Source of the DNA: Rubrivivax gelatinosus
Lineage (GTDB): Bacteria > Pseudomonadota > Gammaproteobacteria > Burkholderiales > Burkholderiaceae_C
DNA length: 59,950 bases
NCBI RefSeq assembly: GCF_016583785.1
Contig: NZ_NRRU01000029.1
Coordinates: 1-59,950 of the forward strand
Direction of reading: 5' to 3'
The position numbers and the translations under genes are program-made. Positions 32,833 through 42,286 of the stretch are shown here, one piece after another (the stretch's first letter is position 1; each line of letters begins with the position of its first letter). The notes beneath the pieces were generated by a model. The model saw nothing but the letters and a program-made list of their open reading frames with translations. It searched no databases and was not told where the DNA came from.

Positions 32833-34452
32833 TCAGCGCGGGCAGTCGCGCACTTCCAGGCCCTCGATGGGCGGGCCGCTGTTGTCGCCGCTGGCGCGCG
32901 CTTCGCAGAACGCGCGCCGCAGCTGCGCGCGCAGTTCGCGCAGCCGGGCGTCGATCACCGAGGCCTCGATGAAGTCCTGCCCGGCGGCGCCACGTGCGGC
33001 GGCCTGGCCGGCACGCAGGCGGTCGATGGCGCCGTTGACGTCGCCCGAGGCATAACGCGCCTCGGCTTCGGCCCGCACGGCACGCAGCTTGAAGCCGGCG
33101 GCGTCGGCGGTGGCGGCCAGCTGCGACCAGGCACCGGCGTCCGCCGGGTGGTCGGTGACCCAGGTTTGCAGCGACTCGGTCGCGGCGCGCAGCGCGTCGG
33201 GCGAGCCCTTGCCGCTGCGTTGCAGGTCGAGCACGGCCTGGGTGCGCATCAGCAGTGGCGCGCGGCCGCGGGCGTCGACGGTGATCGCATCCAGCACCTG
33301 CAGCGCAGCCGCGGGCTGACCGGCGTTGAGGCGGATCTGCGCCTGCAGCAGCTGCAGGTCGCGCTCGGCCTGCGGCTCGCGCGGCTCGGCCTTGGTGGCC
33401 AGGGCCAGGGTCGCGGCGGCAAGGCGCTCGGCGCTGGCGTGCTCGCGCAGCAGCGAAGCCGACAGCGCCGCCGCATAGGCGGTGGCGATGCGGTCACGCA
33501 GCGGGGCGTCGACGGCGCCGGTGCCCTGGTCGACGAGGCGGTGCAGCGTCTGCGGGTCGCTGTCCATCAGCACCCGCGCGCGCTGCTGCATCAGCGCATG
33601 GCGCAGCGGCGGCGCGCCCTTGCCGCCGCCACTGAACATGGCGCGCGAGCGCGCCTCGCTGATGCGCTCGACCGTCAGCGGGTGGCTGCGCAGATACGGG
33701 AAGGCGCCGCTGTCGTTGAGCCGGTTGGCGCTGTCGAGCTTCTCGAACATCTGCGCCATGCCCTGGGGCGCGAAGCCGGCAGCGGTGAGCGTGCCGTAGC
33801 CCATGCGGTCGGCCTCGCGCTCGACGTCGCGCGAGAAGTTCAGCTGGCCCTGGATCGAAGCCGCCTGGCTGCCGACGATGGTCGCGTTGGCAAGGTCGGC
33901 GTTGCTGCTGCGCGCCGCGACGATCAGCCCCAGCAGCAGCGCCGCCATGCTGACCATCGAGTTGCGCTGCGCCGCGATGCTGCCGCGCGCGATGTGGCGC
34001 TGGGTCACGTGCGCGAGTTCGTGCGCCAGCACCGAGGCGAGTTCGTCGCTCGAGGTCGTCAGCGCGATCAGCCCCAGGTGCACGCCGACGAAGCCACCGG
34101 GCAGCGCGAAGGCGTTGACGGTGCGCTCGCGCAGCAGGAAGGCTTCCCAGGCGAACTGGCGGTCGAGCTCGGGCTCGATGTCGCCGCGCTGGCGCGACGC
34201 CGCCACCAGCGGCTGGAACAGCGAGTCCAGGTACTCGCGCAGCACCGGGTCGTCGATATAGGACGGGTCGGCGCGGATCTGGCGCATGACCTGGTCGCCG
34301 AGCCGGCGTTCGGCACCGACGGTGATGTCCTCGACGGCGGATTCGCCCAGCGACGGCAGCCGCACCTGGGCGGTCACGGCCTGGGCCGAGAGCGCCAGGG
34401 CCAGCGCGAGCACGAGGGCACGCGGGCGGCGCGAGAAAACGGTAGACCTCAA
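32833..34452 (-). CDS. bepA: BepA-like M48 periplasmic metalloprotease/chaperone
   Basis: 539 residues. A hydrophobic signal peptide (RALVLALALALSAQAVTA) precedes an M48 peptidase domain with the zinc motif HELAHVTQRHIARG and the third-ligand segment FSRDVEREADRMGYGTLTAA; the family loop FALPGGFVGVHLGLI is present. The C-terminal half (about 310-520) is TPR-like. In E. coli BepA (YfgC) promotes LptD maturation and degrades stalled outer-membrane proteins. The only plausible start is TTG at 34452, with a weak ribosome site. It is divergent from moaC across about 96 bp, an arrangement frequent in Burkholderiales. Confidence 0.88.
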   Translation of the reverse strand: MRSTVFSRRPRALVLALALALSAQAVTAQVRLPSLGESAVEDITVGAERRLGDQVMRQIRADPSYIDDPVLREYLDSLFQPLVAASRQRGDIEPELDRQFAWEAFLLRERTVNAFALPGGFVGVHLGLIALTTSSDELASVLAHELAHVTQRHIARGSIAAQRNSMVSMAALLLGLIVAARSSNADLANATIVGSQAASIQGQLNFSRDVEREADRMGYGTLTAAGFAPQGMAQMFEKLDSANRLNDSGAFPYLRSHPLTVERISEARSRAMFSGGGKGAPPLRHALMQQRARVLMDSDPQTLHRLVDQGTGAVDAPLRDRIATAYAAALSASLLREHASAERLAAATLALATKAEPREPQAERDLQLLQAQIRLNAGQPAAALQVLDAITVDARGRAPLLMRTQAVLDLQRSGKGSPDALRAATESLQTWVTDHPADAGAWSQLAATADAAGFKLRAVRAEAEARYASGDVNGAIDRLRAGQAAARGAAGQDFIEASVIDARLRELRAQLRRAFCEARASGDNSGPPIEGLEVRDCPR

Positions 34453-34548
34453 GGCGGGATGTCCGTGATGACCGCCGGCGACGCGCCGGCGCGAAGAACA
34501 GGGCGCGCTCTATGATGACACCGTCGCTTTGCCCTCTTGTTTCCGGCC

Positions 34549-35028
34549 ATGAACTCACCGCTCACCCACTTCGATGCGTCAGGCCGGGCGCACATGGTCG
34601 ACGTCGGCGCCAAGGACGAGAGCCACCGCGTCGCGCGCGCCGCCGGCCTGATCCGCATGCTGCCCGCGACCTTCGAACTCGTCGCCCAGGGACGCGCTGC
34701 CAAGGGCGACGTGCTCGGCGTCGCGCGCATCGCCGCGATCCAGGGCGCCAAGCGCACCGCCGAGCTGATCCCGCTGTGCCACCCGCTGCCGCTGACGCGC
34801 GTGACGGTGGACTTCGAGCTCGACGCCGCCGCCTGCTGCGTGCGCTGCGAGGCCCAGGTCGAGACCCGCGGCCGCACCGGCGTCGAGATGGAGGCGCTGG
34901 CGGCGGTGCAGATCGGGCTGCTCACCGTCTACGACATGCTGAAGGCCGCCGACCGCGGCATGGTCATCGACGGCGTGCGCGTGCTGGAAAAACGCGGCGG
35001 CAAGAGCGGCGACTGGCAGGCGCCCTGA
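34549..35028 (+). CDS. moaC: Cyclic pyranopterin monophosphate synthase
   Basis: 159 residues, the normal MoaC length. Family motifs: [53 protein letters not shown], and [23 protein letters not shown] with the catalytic-region Lys in MLKAADRGM. MoaC converts the MoaA product into cyclic pyranopterin monophosphate in molybdenum cofactor synthesis. ATG at 34549 is preferred to an ATG 12 bp upstream. A TATGAT box lies at about 34511-34516. No other moa gene is in the window. Confidence 0.96.
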   Translation: MNSPLTHFDASGRAHMVDVGAKDESHRVARAAGLIRMLPATFELVAQGRAAKGDVLGVARIAAIQGAKRTAELIPLCHPLPLTRVTVDFELDAAACCVRCEAQVETRGRTGVEMEALAAVQIGLLTVYDMLKAADRGMVIDGVRVLEKRGGKSGDWQAP

Positions 35029-35035
35029 AGCCGGC

Positions 35036-36775
35036 TCAGGGCCGGAAGAACTCGCGCCAGTCGGGCACACGCTGCGGCGCCTGGCACTGGAACGGCGCAC
35101 TCGCCGCCGCCTGCGGGCCGTCGCAGGGCAGGAAGAAGTCGCGGCTGGCCGGGTTGCGAAACTCGCGCAGCCGGGCCGCGAGGTGGCGCGCGTTGTCGAC
35201 TTCGCCGTGCGCGGCCAGCGCCTCGGCCCAGGCCGTCATCAGCCGCGTGTCCAGCAGGTGGTGGGTGGCCTGCTCGAAAGGCTGCATCGCGTCGGCGCCG
35301 GGCACGAGGCCGGTGGTGGCTGCGGCGTAGTCGGCGTGGTAGGAGAACAGCAGGCTGCGCTGGCCGCGGGCGATGCGTTCGACCAGCGGCGGCGAGTCGG
35401 GCGCGCTGGTGAAGATGCGCGTCACCGGCAGGTAGTCCAGCACCGCCAGCGCCGCGCCGACGACGAGCGCCAGCCCGCCGGCCACCAGCGTCGGCTGCGG
35501 CCAGCCCGAGGGCAGCGCCGGCCCGCGCCGGCGGCCGGCCGCGTAGGCCCAGGCCCAGGCCGCGGGCAGCAGGAAGTAGGCGTACCAGAGCGGGTACTCG
35601 AGCAGGCTGTGCAGCCCGATCATCAGCACCATGACCCAGGCGGCGCGGCGCTCGATGCCGCCGCCGTCGGCCGCCAGCTCGCCGCCGCCGAGCGCGAACG
35701 CACGCCGCGCCGCAGCCACCAGCGCCCACAGCAGCAGCGCCATCACGGCCGCGGCCGCCGGCACGCCGAGTTCCACCGCGAGCTGCAGCACCAGGTTGTG
35801 GGTGTGGTCGAAGAACGCCACCGGGCGCGTCGGGAACGGCGTCAGCGACCAGGCGAAGTTGAACTCGCCGAAGCCCACGCCGGTCCAGGGCTGGCGGCGG
35901 ATCAGCTCGAGCGTGTTCGACCAGATCGCGAAGCGTGAACTCGACAGATCCGACTCCGCCAGGCGCGCTTCGCCGCCGAAGACGTGCTGCGACAGCCGCG
36001 CCCACTCGGCCATGCCGAGCCAGCCGACGAGGTAGATCACCGGCGCCGCGGCCAGCAGCAGGCGCGTCGGCCGGGCCAGGCGGCGGTCGAGCAGGCCCCA
36101 CAGCGCCAGCAGCGCGACGCCCACCATGCCGGTGCGCGAAGCCGTCAGCACGACGGCGAAGACCACGGCCGCGAACAGCGCCGCGGCGAAGCGGCGGCCG
36201 ATGCGGCCGAGTTCGGCCAGCGCGACGATCGCGATCGCCGACCACAGCAGCAGGCTGCTCAGGTGGTTGGGCTGGCGCAGGTTGCCGACCGCGCGCCCCG
36301 GGATGCCCGAGCGTGCGATCCACTGGCCGTCGGCCCAGTCGGGGGCGAAGACCTGCACCAGCGCGACGGCGACGTTGAGCAGCCCGGCCACCGCCCAGCC
36401 GACGCAGAAGTCGGCGAACACCGAACGCGGCTCGGTGCGCGCCTGGGCCGCGGCGCCGCCCGAGAGCATCACCATCGCGGCGACCAGCAAGGCTATGGCA
36501 GACAGCGCCATGCTCGACGGCAGCGCCCGCGACCAGGACCAGCAGACGCCCGCCAGCACCAGCGCCAGCGCCGCCTGCAGCGGCCCGACACCGCGCCAGT
36601 CCGAGCCCACACGCGGCGCCGCCGAGACGATGAACAGCCCCCAGAGCCCGACCGCCAGCGCCTGGTTCAGGAAGGTCGGCGACGGGGAGACGTTGTAGGC
36701 CAGCAGCGAGGGCGCGGCGGCGGCGGCGATGGCCAGCGCGACACGCACGGAGGAGGCGAAGGGGGCTGCAGGCAA
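35036..36775 (-). CDS. PglL/Wzy-type O-oligosaccharyltransferase or O-antigen ligase
   Basis: 579 residues with about twelve hydrophobic segments. The central Wzy_C/WaaL-type region includes IPGRAVGNLRQPNHLSSLLL, LTASRTGMVG and GVGFGEFNFAWSLTPFPTRP followed by FFDHTHNLVLQLAVELGVPA, with the loop His of FDHTHN. LEYPLWYAYFLLPAAW and the C-terminal soluble tail (RIFTSAPDSPP...) resemble the PglL_A plus Wzy_C_2 layout of protein O-ligases that glycosylate pilins. The start is TTG at 36775 with GGAGG nine bases upstream. It ends 7 bp from the moaC stop. Located between moaC and glycosyltransferase genes, with pilA 8 kb away, it may attach glycan to the pilin; an O-antigen ligase is the alternative. 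Confidence 0.82.
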   Translation of the reverse strand: MPAAPFASSVRVALAIAAAAAPSLLAYNVSPSPTFLNQALAVGLWGLFIVSAAPRVGSDWRGVGPLQAALALVLAGVCWSWSRALPSSMALSAIALLVAAMVMLSGGAAAQARTEPRSVFADFCVGWAVAGLLNVAVALVQVFAPDWADGQWIARSGIPGRAVGNLRQPNHLSSLLLWSAIAIVALAELGRIGRRFAAALFAAVVFAVVLTASRTGMVGVALLALWGLLDRRLARPTRLLLAAAPVIYLVGWLGMAEWARLSQHVFGGEARLAESDLSSSRFAIWSNTLELIRRQPWTGVGFGEFNFAWSLTPFPTRPVAFFDHTHNLVLQLAVELGVPAAAAVMALLLWALVAAARRAFALGGGELAADGGGIERRAAWVMVLMIGLHSLLEYPLWYAYFLLPAAWAWAYAAGRRRGPALPSGWPQPTLVAGGLALVVGAALAVLDYLPVTRIFTSAPDSPPLVERIARGQRSLLFSYHADYAAATTGLVPGADAMQPFEQATHHLLDTRLMTAWAEALAAHGEVDNARHLAARLREFRNPASRDFFLPCDGPQAAASAPFQCQAPQRVPDWREFFRP

Positions 36776-36907
36776 GGGTGTGAGCCTCCGGCTGTGGGAG
36801 GCGTGGCGGCCTCCGCGGCGAGGCCGGCGCGATGCTATCAAGAACCCGCTGGCGCCCCCGGGCGCGCAGATACACTTTCTCCCGCCTGCGCTCCGCAGGC
36901 CCGCCCC

Positions 36908-38056
36908 ATGCCCGCATTGCCCCAGAACGTCGCGGTCGTCCACGACTGGCTCGTCGACCGCGCCGGTGCCGAACGGGTACTCGAAGAGATCCTCGCGCTC
37001 TTCCCCGACGCGGTGCTGTACACGCTGATCGACCGCATGCCGGCGGCCGACGCCGCGCGCCTGCCGCGCCGGCGCACGGTGACCTCGTGGCTGCAGCGGC
37101 TGCCCGGCGTCGAGCGCTACTTCACGCGCTGCCTGCCGCTGATGCCGATGGCGATCCAGCAGCTGGACCTGACAGGCCACGATCTGGTGATCTCCAGCAG
37201 CCACTGCGTCGCCAAGGGCGTGCTGGTGCCGCCCGAGGCGCTGCACCTGTGCTACTGCCACTCGCCGATGCGCTACGCCTGGGACATGCAGGCCGAGTAC
37301 CTGCGCACCGAAGGGCTGGAGCACGGCCCGCTGTCCTGGCTCGCACGCCGCATGTTCCACCGGCTGCGCGCCTGGGACGCCGGCAGCAGCAACGGCGTCG
37401 ACCACTTCGCCGCCAACTCCAGCTTCGTGCGCCAGCGCATCCTGAAGAGCTACCGGCGCGACGCGGTGGTGATCCACCCGCCGGTGGACATCGGCGCCGC
37501 CGCCCAACTGGTGGATGACGGCGGGCGTCGCGGCTACATCACCGTCGGCCGGCTGATGGGATACAAGAACACGGCGCTGATGGTCGAGGCCTTCCGCCGG
37601 TTGCCCGGGCGCGAGCTGACCGTCGTCGGCGGCGGGCCGCAGCTGCAGGCGCTGCGGCGCGGCGCGCCGGGCAACGTGCGCTTCACCGGGGCGCTGCCCG
37701 AGGCCGACAAGTTGCGCCACCTGTCCAGCGCACGGGCTTTCGTCTTCGCCGCGGTCGAGGATTTCGGCATCGCGCCGGTGGAGGCGCTGGCGGCCGGAAC
37801 GCCGGTGATCGCCCTCGCCCGCGGCGGGGCGCTCGACTATTTGCGCCAGGGCGAGAACGCCTGGCTCTATGCCGAGCCGACACCCGAGGCGCTGGCGCGG
37901 GCCGTCGTCGAATCCGAGGCCGGGTGGCCGGCGGACGTGCACGAGCGCTGCCGGCGCAGCGCGGAAGGATTCGGGGCCCAGCGGTTCCGGCAGGAGTTCA
38001 GCGCCTGGGTTCAGGCGCGCTGGAGCGACTGGCGCGATGCCGGAGACGGCCGATGA
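36908..38056 (+). CDS. Glycosyltransferase family 4
   Basis: 382 residues, GT-B fold. The N-terminal domain opens NVAVVHDWLVDRAGAERVLE, with CYCHSPMRYAWDMQAEYLR in the middle. The C-terminal nucleotide-sugar domain has YITVGRLMGYKNTALMVEAF, VVGGGPQLQAL and the E-x7-E region FVFAAVEDFGIAPVEALAAG TPVIA. It transfers a hexose or similar sugar onto a lipid-linked glycan in the cytoplasm. The stop overlaps the flippase start (ATGA), so the two are translationally coupled. It diverges from the O-ligase across 132 bp. Confidence 0.9.
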   Translation: MPALPQNVAVVHDWLVDRAGAERVLEEILALFPDAVLYTLIDRMPAADAARLPRRRTVTSWLQRLPGVERYFTRCLPLMPMAIQQLDLTGHDLVISSSHCVAKGVLVPPEALHLCYCHSPMRYAWDMQAEYLRTEGLEHGPLSWLARRMFHRLRAWDAGSSNGVDHFAANSSFVRQRILKSYRRDAVVIHPPVDIGAAAQLVDDGGRRGYITVGRLMGYKNTALMVEAFRRLPGRELTVVGGGPQLQALRRGAPGNVRFTGALPEADKLRHLSSARAFVFAAVEDFGIAPVEALAAGTPVIALARGGALDYLRQGENAWLYAEPTPEALARAVVESEAGWPADVHERCRRSAEGFGAQRFRQEFSAWVQARWSDWRDAGDGR

Positions 38057-39246
38057 CGACCGGACGCCGGGTCTGGCTGGGCCCGGCAGGGGTTACGGCG
38101 CTGGAGGCGGCGAGCCTGGTGGTGGGCTTCCTGACCCAGCTGCTGCTGATGCGCAGCCTGGGGCCTGCGGGCTATGGGCAGTGCGTGCTGGCGGTCGCCG
38201 TGGGCGTCGGCTTGAGCACGCTGACGGACTTCGGCTTCAACTTCTCGGGCACGCGCCAGGCGGTGCACTGGGCGGGAGAGCCGGCACGCAGACATCGGCT
38301 GTTCTGGGCCGTGCAGCTGACCAAGCTCGGCGTCGGCGGCTGCGCGCTGTCGGTCATGGCCCTGATCCCCGGCTCCGGCCCGTTGCTGCCGGCGGCGGCG
38401 ATTTCGGTGCTGGGTGCGATCCTGTTTCCGACCTGGTACCTGATGGCCCGAGCTCGCCTGCTGGTCGCGGCAGGCACGCTGCTGGCCGGGCGCGTGGCAG
38501 CACTCGGTGCGATCGCTTTGTGGGTGCGGGAGCCGCAGGACATCGGGCTCGGCTCCGTCCTGAACTGCGCAGCGCCGCTGGTCGCCGTCGCGCTGGCGTC
38601 CATGGACCCCGAACTGCGCGGCGTGCGCCAGCCCTGCCGCCTGCAAGCGAACGAACTCGGCCGGGCATTCCGGCTGGGCGCCTCGACGGTCTGGATCAAC
38701 GCCGTGCCGGCGCTCGGCAACGCGATGGTTCAGGCGCTGATCGGGGCCCTGGGCTCGCACGCCACCCTGGGACAGTACGCGGCGGCAGACAAGGTGCGCG
38801 CGGCGATCCAGGGCCTCTTCGGTGCCTTGGGCCAGGCGCTGTTCCCGGCCAGCGTCGCCGCGGCGGACGGTGCGCGTCCACGCAACCGGCTACCCGTCGT
38901 CCTGCTGGCGCTGGCATGCGCGGCGGCGCTGCCCTTGGCGCTGGCGCCGGAGTTCATCATCGGCGTCGTCGCCGGCTCCGGCTTCAGCGAAGCCGCCGGC
39001 GCGCTGCGCGTCATGAGTCTCGCGGTGATCAGTTCGACGGCCGTTCTCGGACTGGGCACGCTGCATCTGTTGGCACACAGTCTCGATGCCGCCTACGCGC
39101 GCGCCGTATTTGCAGGCCTGCTCGTACAAGCCGCGGCACTGGCGGCGCTGGTGCCCGCATTCGGCGCGGCCGGGGCGGCCGGCGCCCTGTGGATTGCGGA
39201 TCTCGCCGCGCTGGCAGCCATGGTGCCGGCGCTGAGACGGCGCTGA
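38053..39246 (+). CDS. Wzx-like lipid-linked glycan flippase
   Basis: 397 residues with about twelve hydrophobic helices. The start ALEAASLVVGFLTQLLLMRS, LGPAGYGQCVLAVAVGVGLS and LTDFGFNFSGTRQAV is the polysaccharide-biosynthesis (PST/MATE-like) flippase pattern: the LGP-YG motif after helix 1 and the TDFGF motif. It would flip the undecaprenyl-linked oligosaccharide to the periplasm for the ligase encoded at 35036. It overlaps the upstream glycosyltransferase by 4 bp; its stop codon is immediately adjacent to the stop of the converging GT2 gene. Confidence 0.85.
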   Translation: MTTGRRVWLGPAGVTALEAASLVVGFLTQLLLMRSLGPAGYGQCVLAVAVGVGLSTLTDFGFNFSGTRQAVHWAGEPARRHRLFWAVQLTKLGVGGCALSVMALIPGSGPLLPAAAISVLGAILFPTWYLMARARLLVAAGTLLAGRVAALGAIALWVREPQDIGLGSVLNCAAPLVAVALASMDPELRGVRQPCRLQANELGRAFRLGASTVWINAVPALGNAMVQALIGALGSHATLGQYAAADKVRAAIQGLFGALGQALFPASVAAADGARPRNRLPVVLLALACAAALPLALAPEFIIGVVAGSGFSEAAGALRVMSLAVISSTAVLGLGTLHLLAHSLDAAYARAVFAGLLVQAAALAALVPAFGAAGAAGALWIADLAALAAMVPALRRR

Positions 39247-39996
39247 TCAGCGCCCGAACATCGGGCGGATGTAGCGCCGTGTCAGCACGCGCGCGGCGTG
39301 AAGGGTCTCGATCAGCGGCCGGTTCAGGCCAGCCTCGATCTGGCTGGTGCGCACGTCATGGAAACCGACCAGCGGTAGCCGGTCGCTGAGTCCGCCGCCG
39401 CGCATCACCACCAGCGGCTCGGCGATGTGGCGGAAGCTCGCGCCGGCGCGCCAGGCACGCAGCAGGAAGTCGTAGTCCATCGCGATGCGTCGATCGCAGT
39501 TGAAACCGCCGACACGGCGGTAGACGCTGCGGGCGACGAAGGTCGCCGGATGCACCAGCGGCATGCCGAGGTACCACGACGCGGCGGAGGTGGCGCGCGG
39601 TCGGCAGCGCGAGCGCTGCGTCCCGTCGAGTCGGATGGCGTCGCCGTGAACCACCTGCAGCGCTCCGGGATGCGCGCCGAAGGCTTGCGAAACGTGGTCC
39701 AGCGCACCGGGCAGCAGATGGTCGTCGGCATTGAGAATGCCGACGACGTCGCCCTCGGCGAGGGCGAGCGCCTTGTTCCATGCGTCGGAGATTCCCCGGT
39801 CAGGCTCACGGACGAGACAGCTGAAATGGTGCGCATAGGGTTGGACCCGGGCAAAGGCCTCGGGTCGCGAGCCCCCGTCGACAAATATGTACTGCAGCCC
39901 AGGCCGGGACTGGCTGAGCACACTGTCGATCGTTTCGGCGACTTCGGGCCCTGGGTTCAGGGCCGCCGTGATCATCGTGATGCGAGGCGAGCTCAT
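39247..39996 (-). CDS. Glycosyltransferase family 2
   Basis: 249 residues, GT-A fold. MSSPRITMITAALNPGPEVA, ETIDSVLSQSRPGLQYIFVD, GGSRPEAFAR, and PDRGISDAWNKALALAEGDV with VGILNADDHLLPGAL, where NADD is the metal-binding DxD. The RRIAMDYDFLLRAW segment contains the ED-like catalytic site region. This clade is typical of colanic-acid or O-antigen glycosyltransferases (WcaA-like). The start overlaps the stop of the upstream GT4 gene by 4 bp. Confidence 0.9.
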   Translation of the reverse strand: MSSPRITMITAALNPGPEVAETIDSVLSQSRPGLQYIFVDGGSRPEAFARVQPYAHHFSCLVREPDRGISDAWNKALALAEGDVVGILNADDHLLPGALDHVSQAFGAHPGALQVVHGDAIRLDGTQRSRCRPRATSAASWYLGMPLVHPATFVARSVYRRVGGFNCDRRIAMDYDFLLRAWRAGASFRHIAEPLVVMRGGGLSDRLPLVGFHDVRTSQIEAGLNRPLIETLHAARVLTRRYIRPMFGR

Positions 39997-41099
39997 CGTG
40001 CAGGCGAGCCCAGGACCCGTTCATACAGCGCCTCGTACTCGCTCAGGCAGCGCACCTGACCGAAGGCCTCTCCGACGCGCTGCAGGCCGTTGGCTTGCAG
40101 AGTCCGCCAGCGCTGTTCGTCGCCGAGCAGGCCACGCACCTGCTGCGTCAGCGCGCATTCATCTCCGGAGGCGACGAGTACGCCGGTCCGGCCATCGTCG
40201 ATCACCTCCGCGGTGCCCGGCGAACGCGTCGCCACGACCGGCACACCGAGCGCCATCGCTTCCATCGGCAGCAGCGGCAGGCCCTCCCAGAGCGAGGGCA
40301 TGATCAGCACGCGGGCGCTCGCGACCAAGGCGAGTGCCTGATCGTGCGGCAGCGCGCCCACGCACCGCACCTGCCGCCCGCCGGGCGTGGCCTGCAAGGC
40401 ACGGTGGGTCGCGTCGCGCAGCGGGCCGTCGCCGGCGAGCACGCAACGCCGGCCTTCGGCAGCCAGTGCCGCGAGCACCCGCGCCGCCGCCAGCGGCCCT
40501 TTCGGGCGATCGAGGCGGCCGACGAAGGCGACGTCGACATCCCGCTCGGCACGGGCGTGGCTGCGGAGCGCCTGGACATCGACGCCGTTGTGGATCACCT
40601 CGGCCTCGGCGCACGCTGCAAGCAGCGCGTGGCGCCGGGCGGCGCCGAGGTCGGCATGCGACACGAAGACCCGGGCATCGACACGCCGCATCACCCGCCG
40701 CTCCGCGACATTCGCCAGCCAACGCAGCGGCCCCGGCAGATGAAGCTGGTGCAGGCCATGGACCGTGTAGACCAGCCGGCCGGGAACACGCGCCGGCAAG
40801 CCGGCCACGTAATGCGCTGCCCGCAGCCCGTGCAGATGGGTCAGGTCGAAGCGACGCCCGGCCAGCGCCCGCGCCAGACGCTGCGTGATGCGGGGGTCGC
40901 CAGGCTGGCCGAAGAAATCGACGCCGATGAAATCGACCCCTCGCCGCCGCGCCTGCTGCTCGAGATACGAGCCCGGCTGGGACACCAGCACGAGTTCGGC
41001 CGCCGCGCCGGCCAGATGGTCGACGAGCCCCAGCACGACAGTACTGCCACCGCCTGGGCGCCCGTCGGCGACGATCTGAGAGAGGCGCAAACCCTTCAT
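39993..41099 (-). CDS. Glycosyltransferase family 4
   Basis: 368 residues, GT-B fold. MKGLRLSQIVADGRPGGGST opens the acceptor domain, with FDLTHLHGLRAAHYVAGLPA and the glycine-rich GGGS loop. The donor domain has VIHNGVDVQALRS, DVAFVGRLDRPKGPLAAARV, CVLAGDGPLRDA and VLIMPSLWEGLPLLPMEAMA, the standard E-x7-E signature. Predicted retaining sugar transferase of glycan assembly. ATG at 41099 was preferred to an extension reaching 41168. It is followed by GT2 with a 4-bp overlap and preceded by the split membrane protein gene. Confidence 0.9.
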   Translation of the reverse strand: MKGLRLSQIVADGRPGGGSTVVLGLVDHLAGAAAELVLVSQPGSYLEQQARRRGVDFIGVDFFGQPGDPRITQRLARALAGRRFDLTHLHGLRAAHYVAGLPARVPGRLVYTVHGLHQLHLPGPLRWLANVAERRVMRRVDARVFVSHADLGAARRHALLAACAEAEVIHNGVDVQALRSHARAERDVDVAFVGRLDRPKGPLAAARVLAALAAEGRRCVLAGDGPLRDATHRALQATPGGRQVRCVGALPHDQALALVASARVLIMPSLWEGLPLLPMEAMALGVPVVATRSPGTAEVIDDGRTGVLVASGDECALTQQVRGLLGDEQRWRTLQANGLQRVGEAFGQVRCLSEYEALYERVLGSPAR

Positions 41100-41119
41100 C
41101 GTGATGTCCGGCTTGGGCT

Positions 41120-42283
41120 TCAGTCGCGAGCCCAGGGCCAGCGATAACGCCCGTCGACCTTGTCGCACGGCAGCTGGAACCGATCCTGCAGGACCTCGGC
41201 TCCGGTTGCCACATAGGTCGGATTCATGGCCCGGAAATAGCGGAACTGGACCCGGTCGGCGCCGTCCAGGTAGAGGCGCATGTCAGAGCCGGCATAGTGC
41301 CTCAGGGCCACGCCGTCGATGACGCGGTCGATGCCATTGTTCGGCGGGAAGAACCGGGGACACGCCGCCTCGATGCGTTCGAAGACCCGCAGCGTGCGGG
41401 CGTCGAAGGCGGTCGCGGCGGCCGGCGCGGCACGTCCCGTCGCCTGAAGCGGGCAGATCCAGAAGCCTCGTTGGCGCGGGCCCGACCCGCGGGTCTCCGC
41501 CAGGCCCGTCGGCAGCGTGGACCACAGCGCCGTGCAGGGCGCTGGCGCCGAACCGAGGCCGACGCTGCCGGCCACACGGTCGTAGTACTCGCGCACCGCC
41601 GGCTCCGGCTGGCCATCGGCGTCCATGAAGTTCGGCAGGATCGGCGCGACGATGTAGCGCGGCAGGTCGCTGGCGACGAGGCGCTGCAGGCGCACGAACT
41701 CCGGCAGCTTGGGCGTCAGGTCGATCTGCCCGGTGACGTTGGCCCAGCGAGAATCGGGATGGAACAGCGGGACGAGGGCGGAATAGGAGATCGTCGTCAC
41801 CGTCAGGAACACCGCCGGCCGGTGGCGCTGCGGGGCGTCCTCCAGCGACAGTGCCGGGCCGTCGGACCACCGTGCCAGCCCCCATTGGTTGGGCCGGTAA
41901 CTTTGATACACCCCGTACACCTGCATCGTGCAGACCAGCGCCAGCACGCTGACGCGGAAAGAGCGGGTCCCGGGCAGGCGGCGCCAGACCATCACCAGCA
42001 GCGGCCCGACCAGCAGCAACCCGAACGCGAAGTAGCGTGCGTTGCCGATGACGAAGGTCCAGACGTAGAACGTCAGACCGAGCAGCAGCAGGGCCTGCGT
42101 CGACTGGCGGCCGAAACCGGGTCTGCCGCGGTGAGCGAACCAGACGACCAGCAGGAGCAGGCCCAGCCAGGCGAAACGGAAGTCCGGCGCGGCACGTTCG
42201 AAATAGATGCCGGCCGAAGGATCGATCAGGATCAGCGGCCGCAGCAGGCCTTCGAGCCAGCCGTCGGGCTTGAAGCGCAGCAT
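41120..42283 (-). CDS. Membrane protein, C-terminal part of an amber-split gene
   Basis: 387 residues from the first ATG after an in-frame TAG (42287-42289). Several hydrophobic segments (FRFAWLGLLLLVVWFAHRG, STQALLLLGLTFYVWTFVIG) are followed by a soluble periplasmic-type domain of about 240 residues with Cys pairs. The reading frame is the same as that of the upstream segment (42287-43042), separated only by TAG-AGG-ATG, and no ribosome site precedes the ATG. The two parts therefore probably make one protein of about 640 residues, possibly an integral-membrane GT-C-type or glucosyltransferase-like protein of the glycan locus. Alone, this part may be untranslated. Confidence 0.65.
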   Translation of the reverse strand: MLRFKPDGWLEGLLRPLILIDPSAGIYFERAAPDFRFAWLGLLLLVVWFAHRGRPGFGRQSTQALLLLGLTFYVWTFVIGNARYFAFGLLLVGPLLVMVWRRLPGTRSFRVSVLALVCTMQVYGVYQSYRPNQWGLARWSDGPALSLEDAPQRHRPAVFLTVTTISYSALVPLFHPDSRWANVTGQIDLTPKLPEFVRLQRLVASDLPRYIVAPILPNFMDADGQPEPAVREYYDRVAGSVGLGSAPAPCTALWSTLPTGLAETRGSGPRQRGFWICPLQATGRAAPAAATAFDARTLRVFERIEAACPRFFPPNNGIDRVIDGVALRHYAGSDMRLYLDGADRVQFRYFRAMNPTYVATGAEVLQDRFQLPCDKVDGRYRWPWARD

Positions 42284-42286
42284 CCT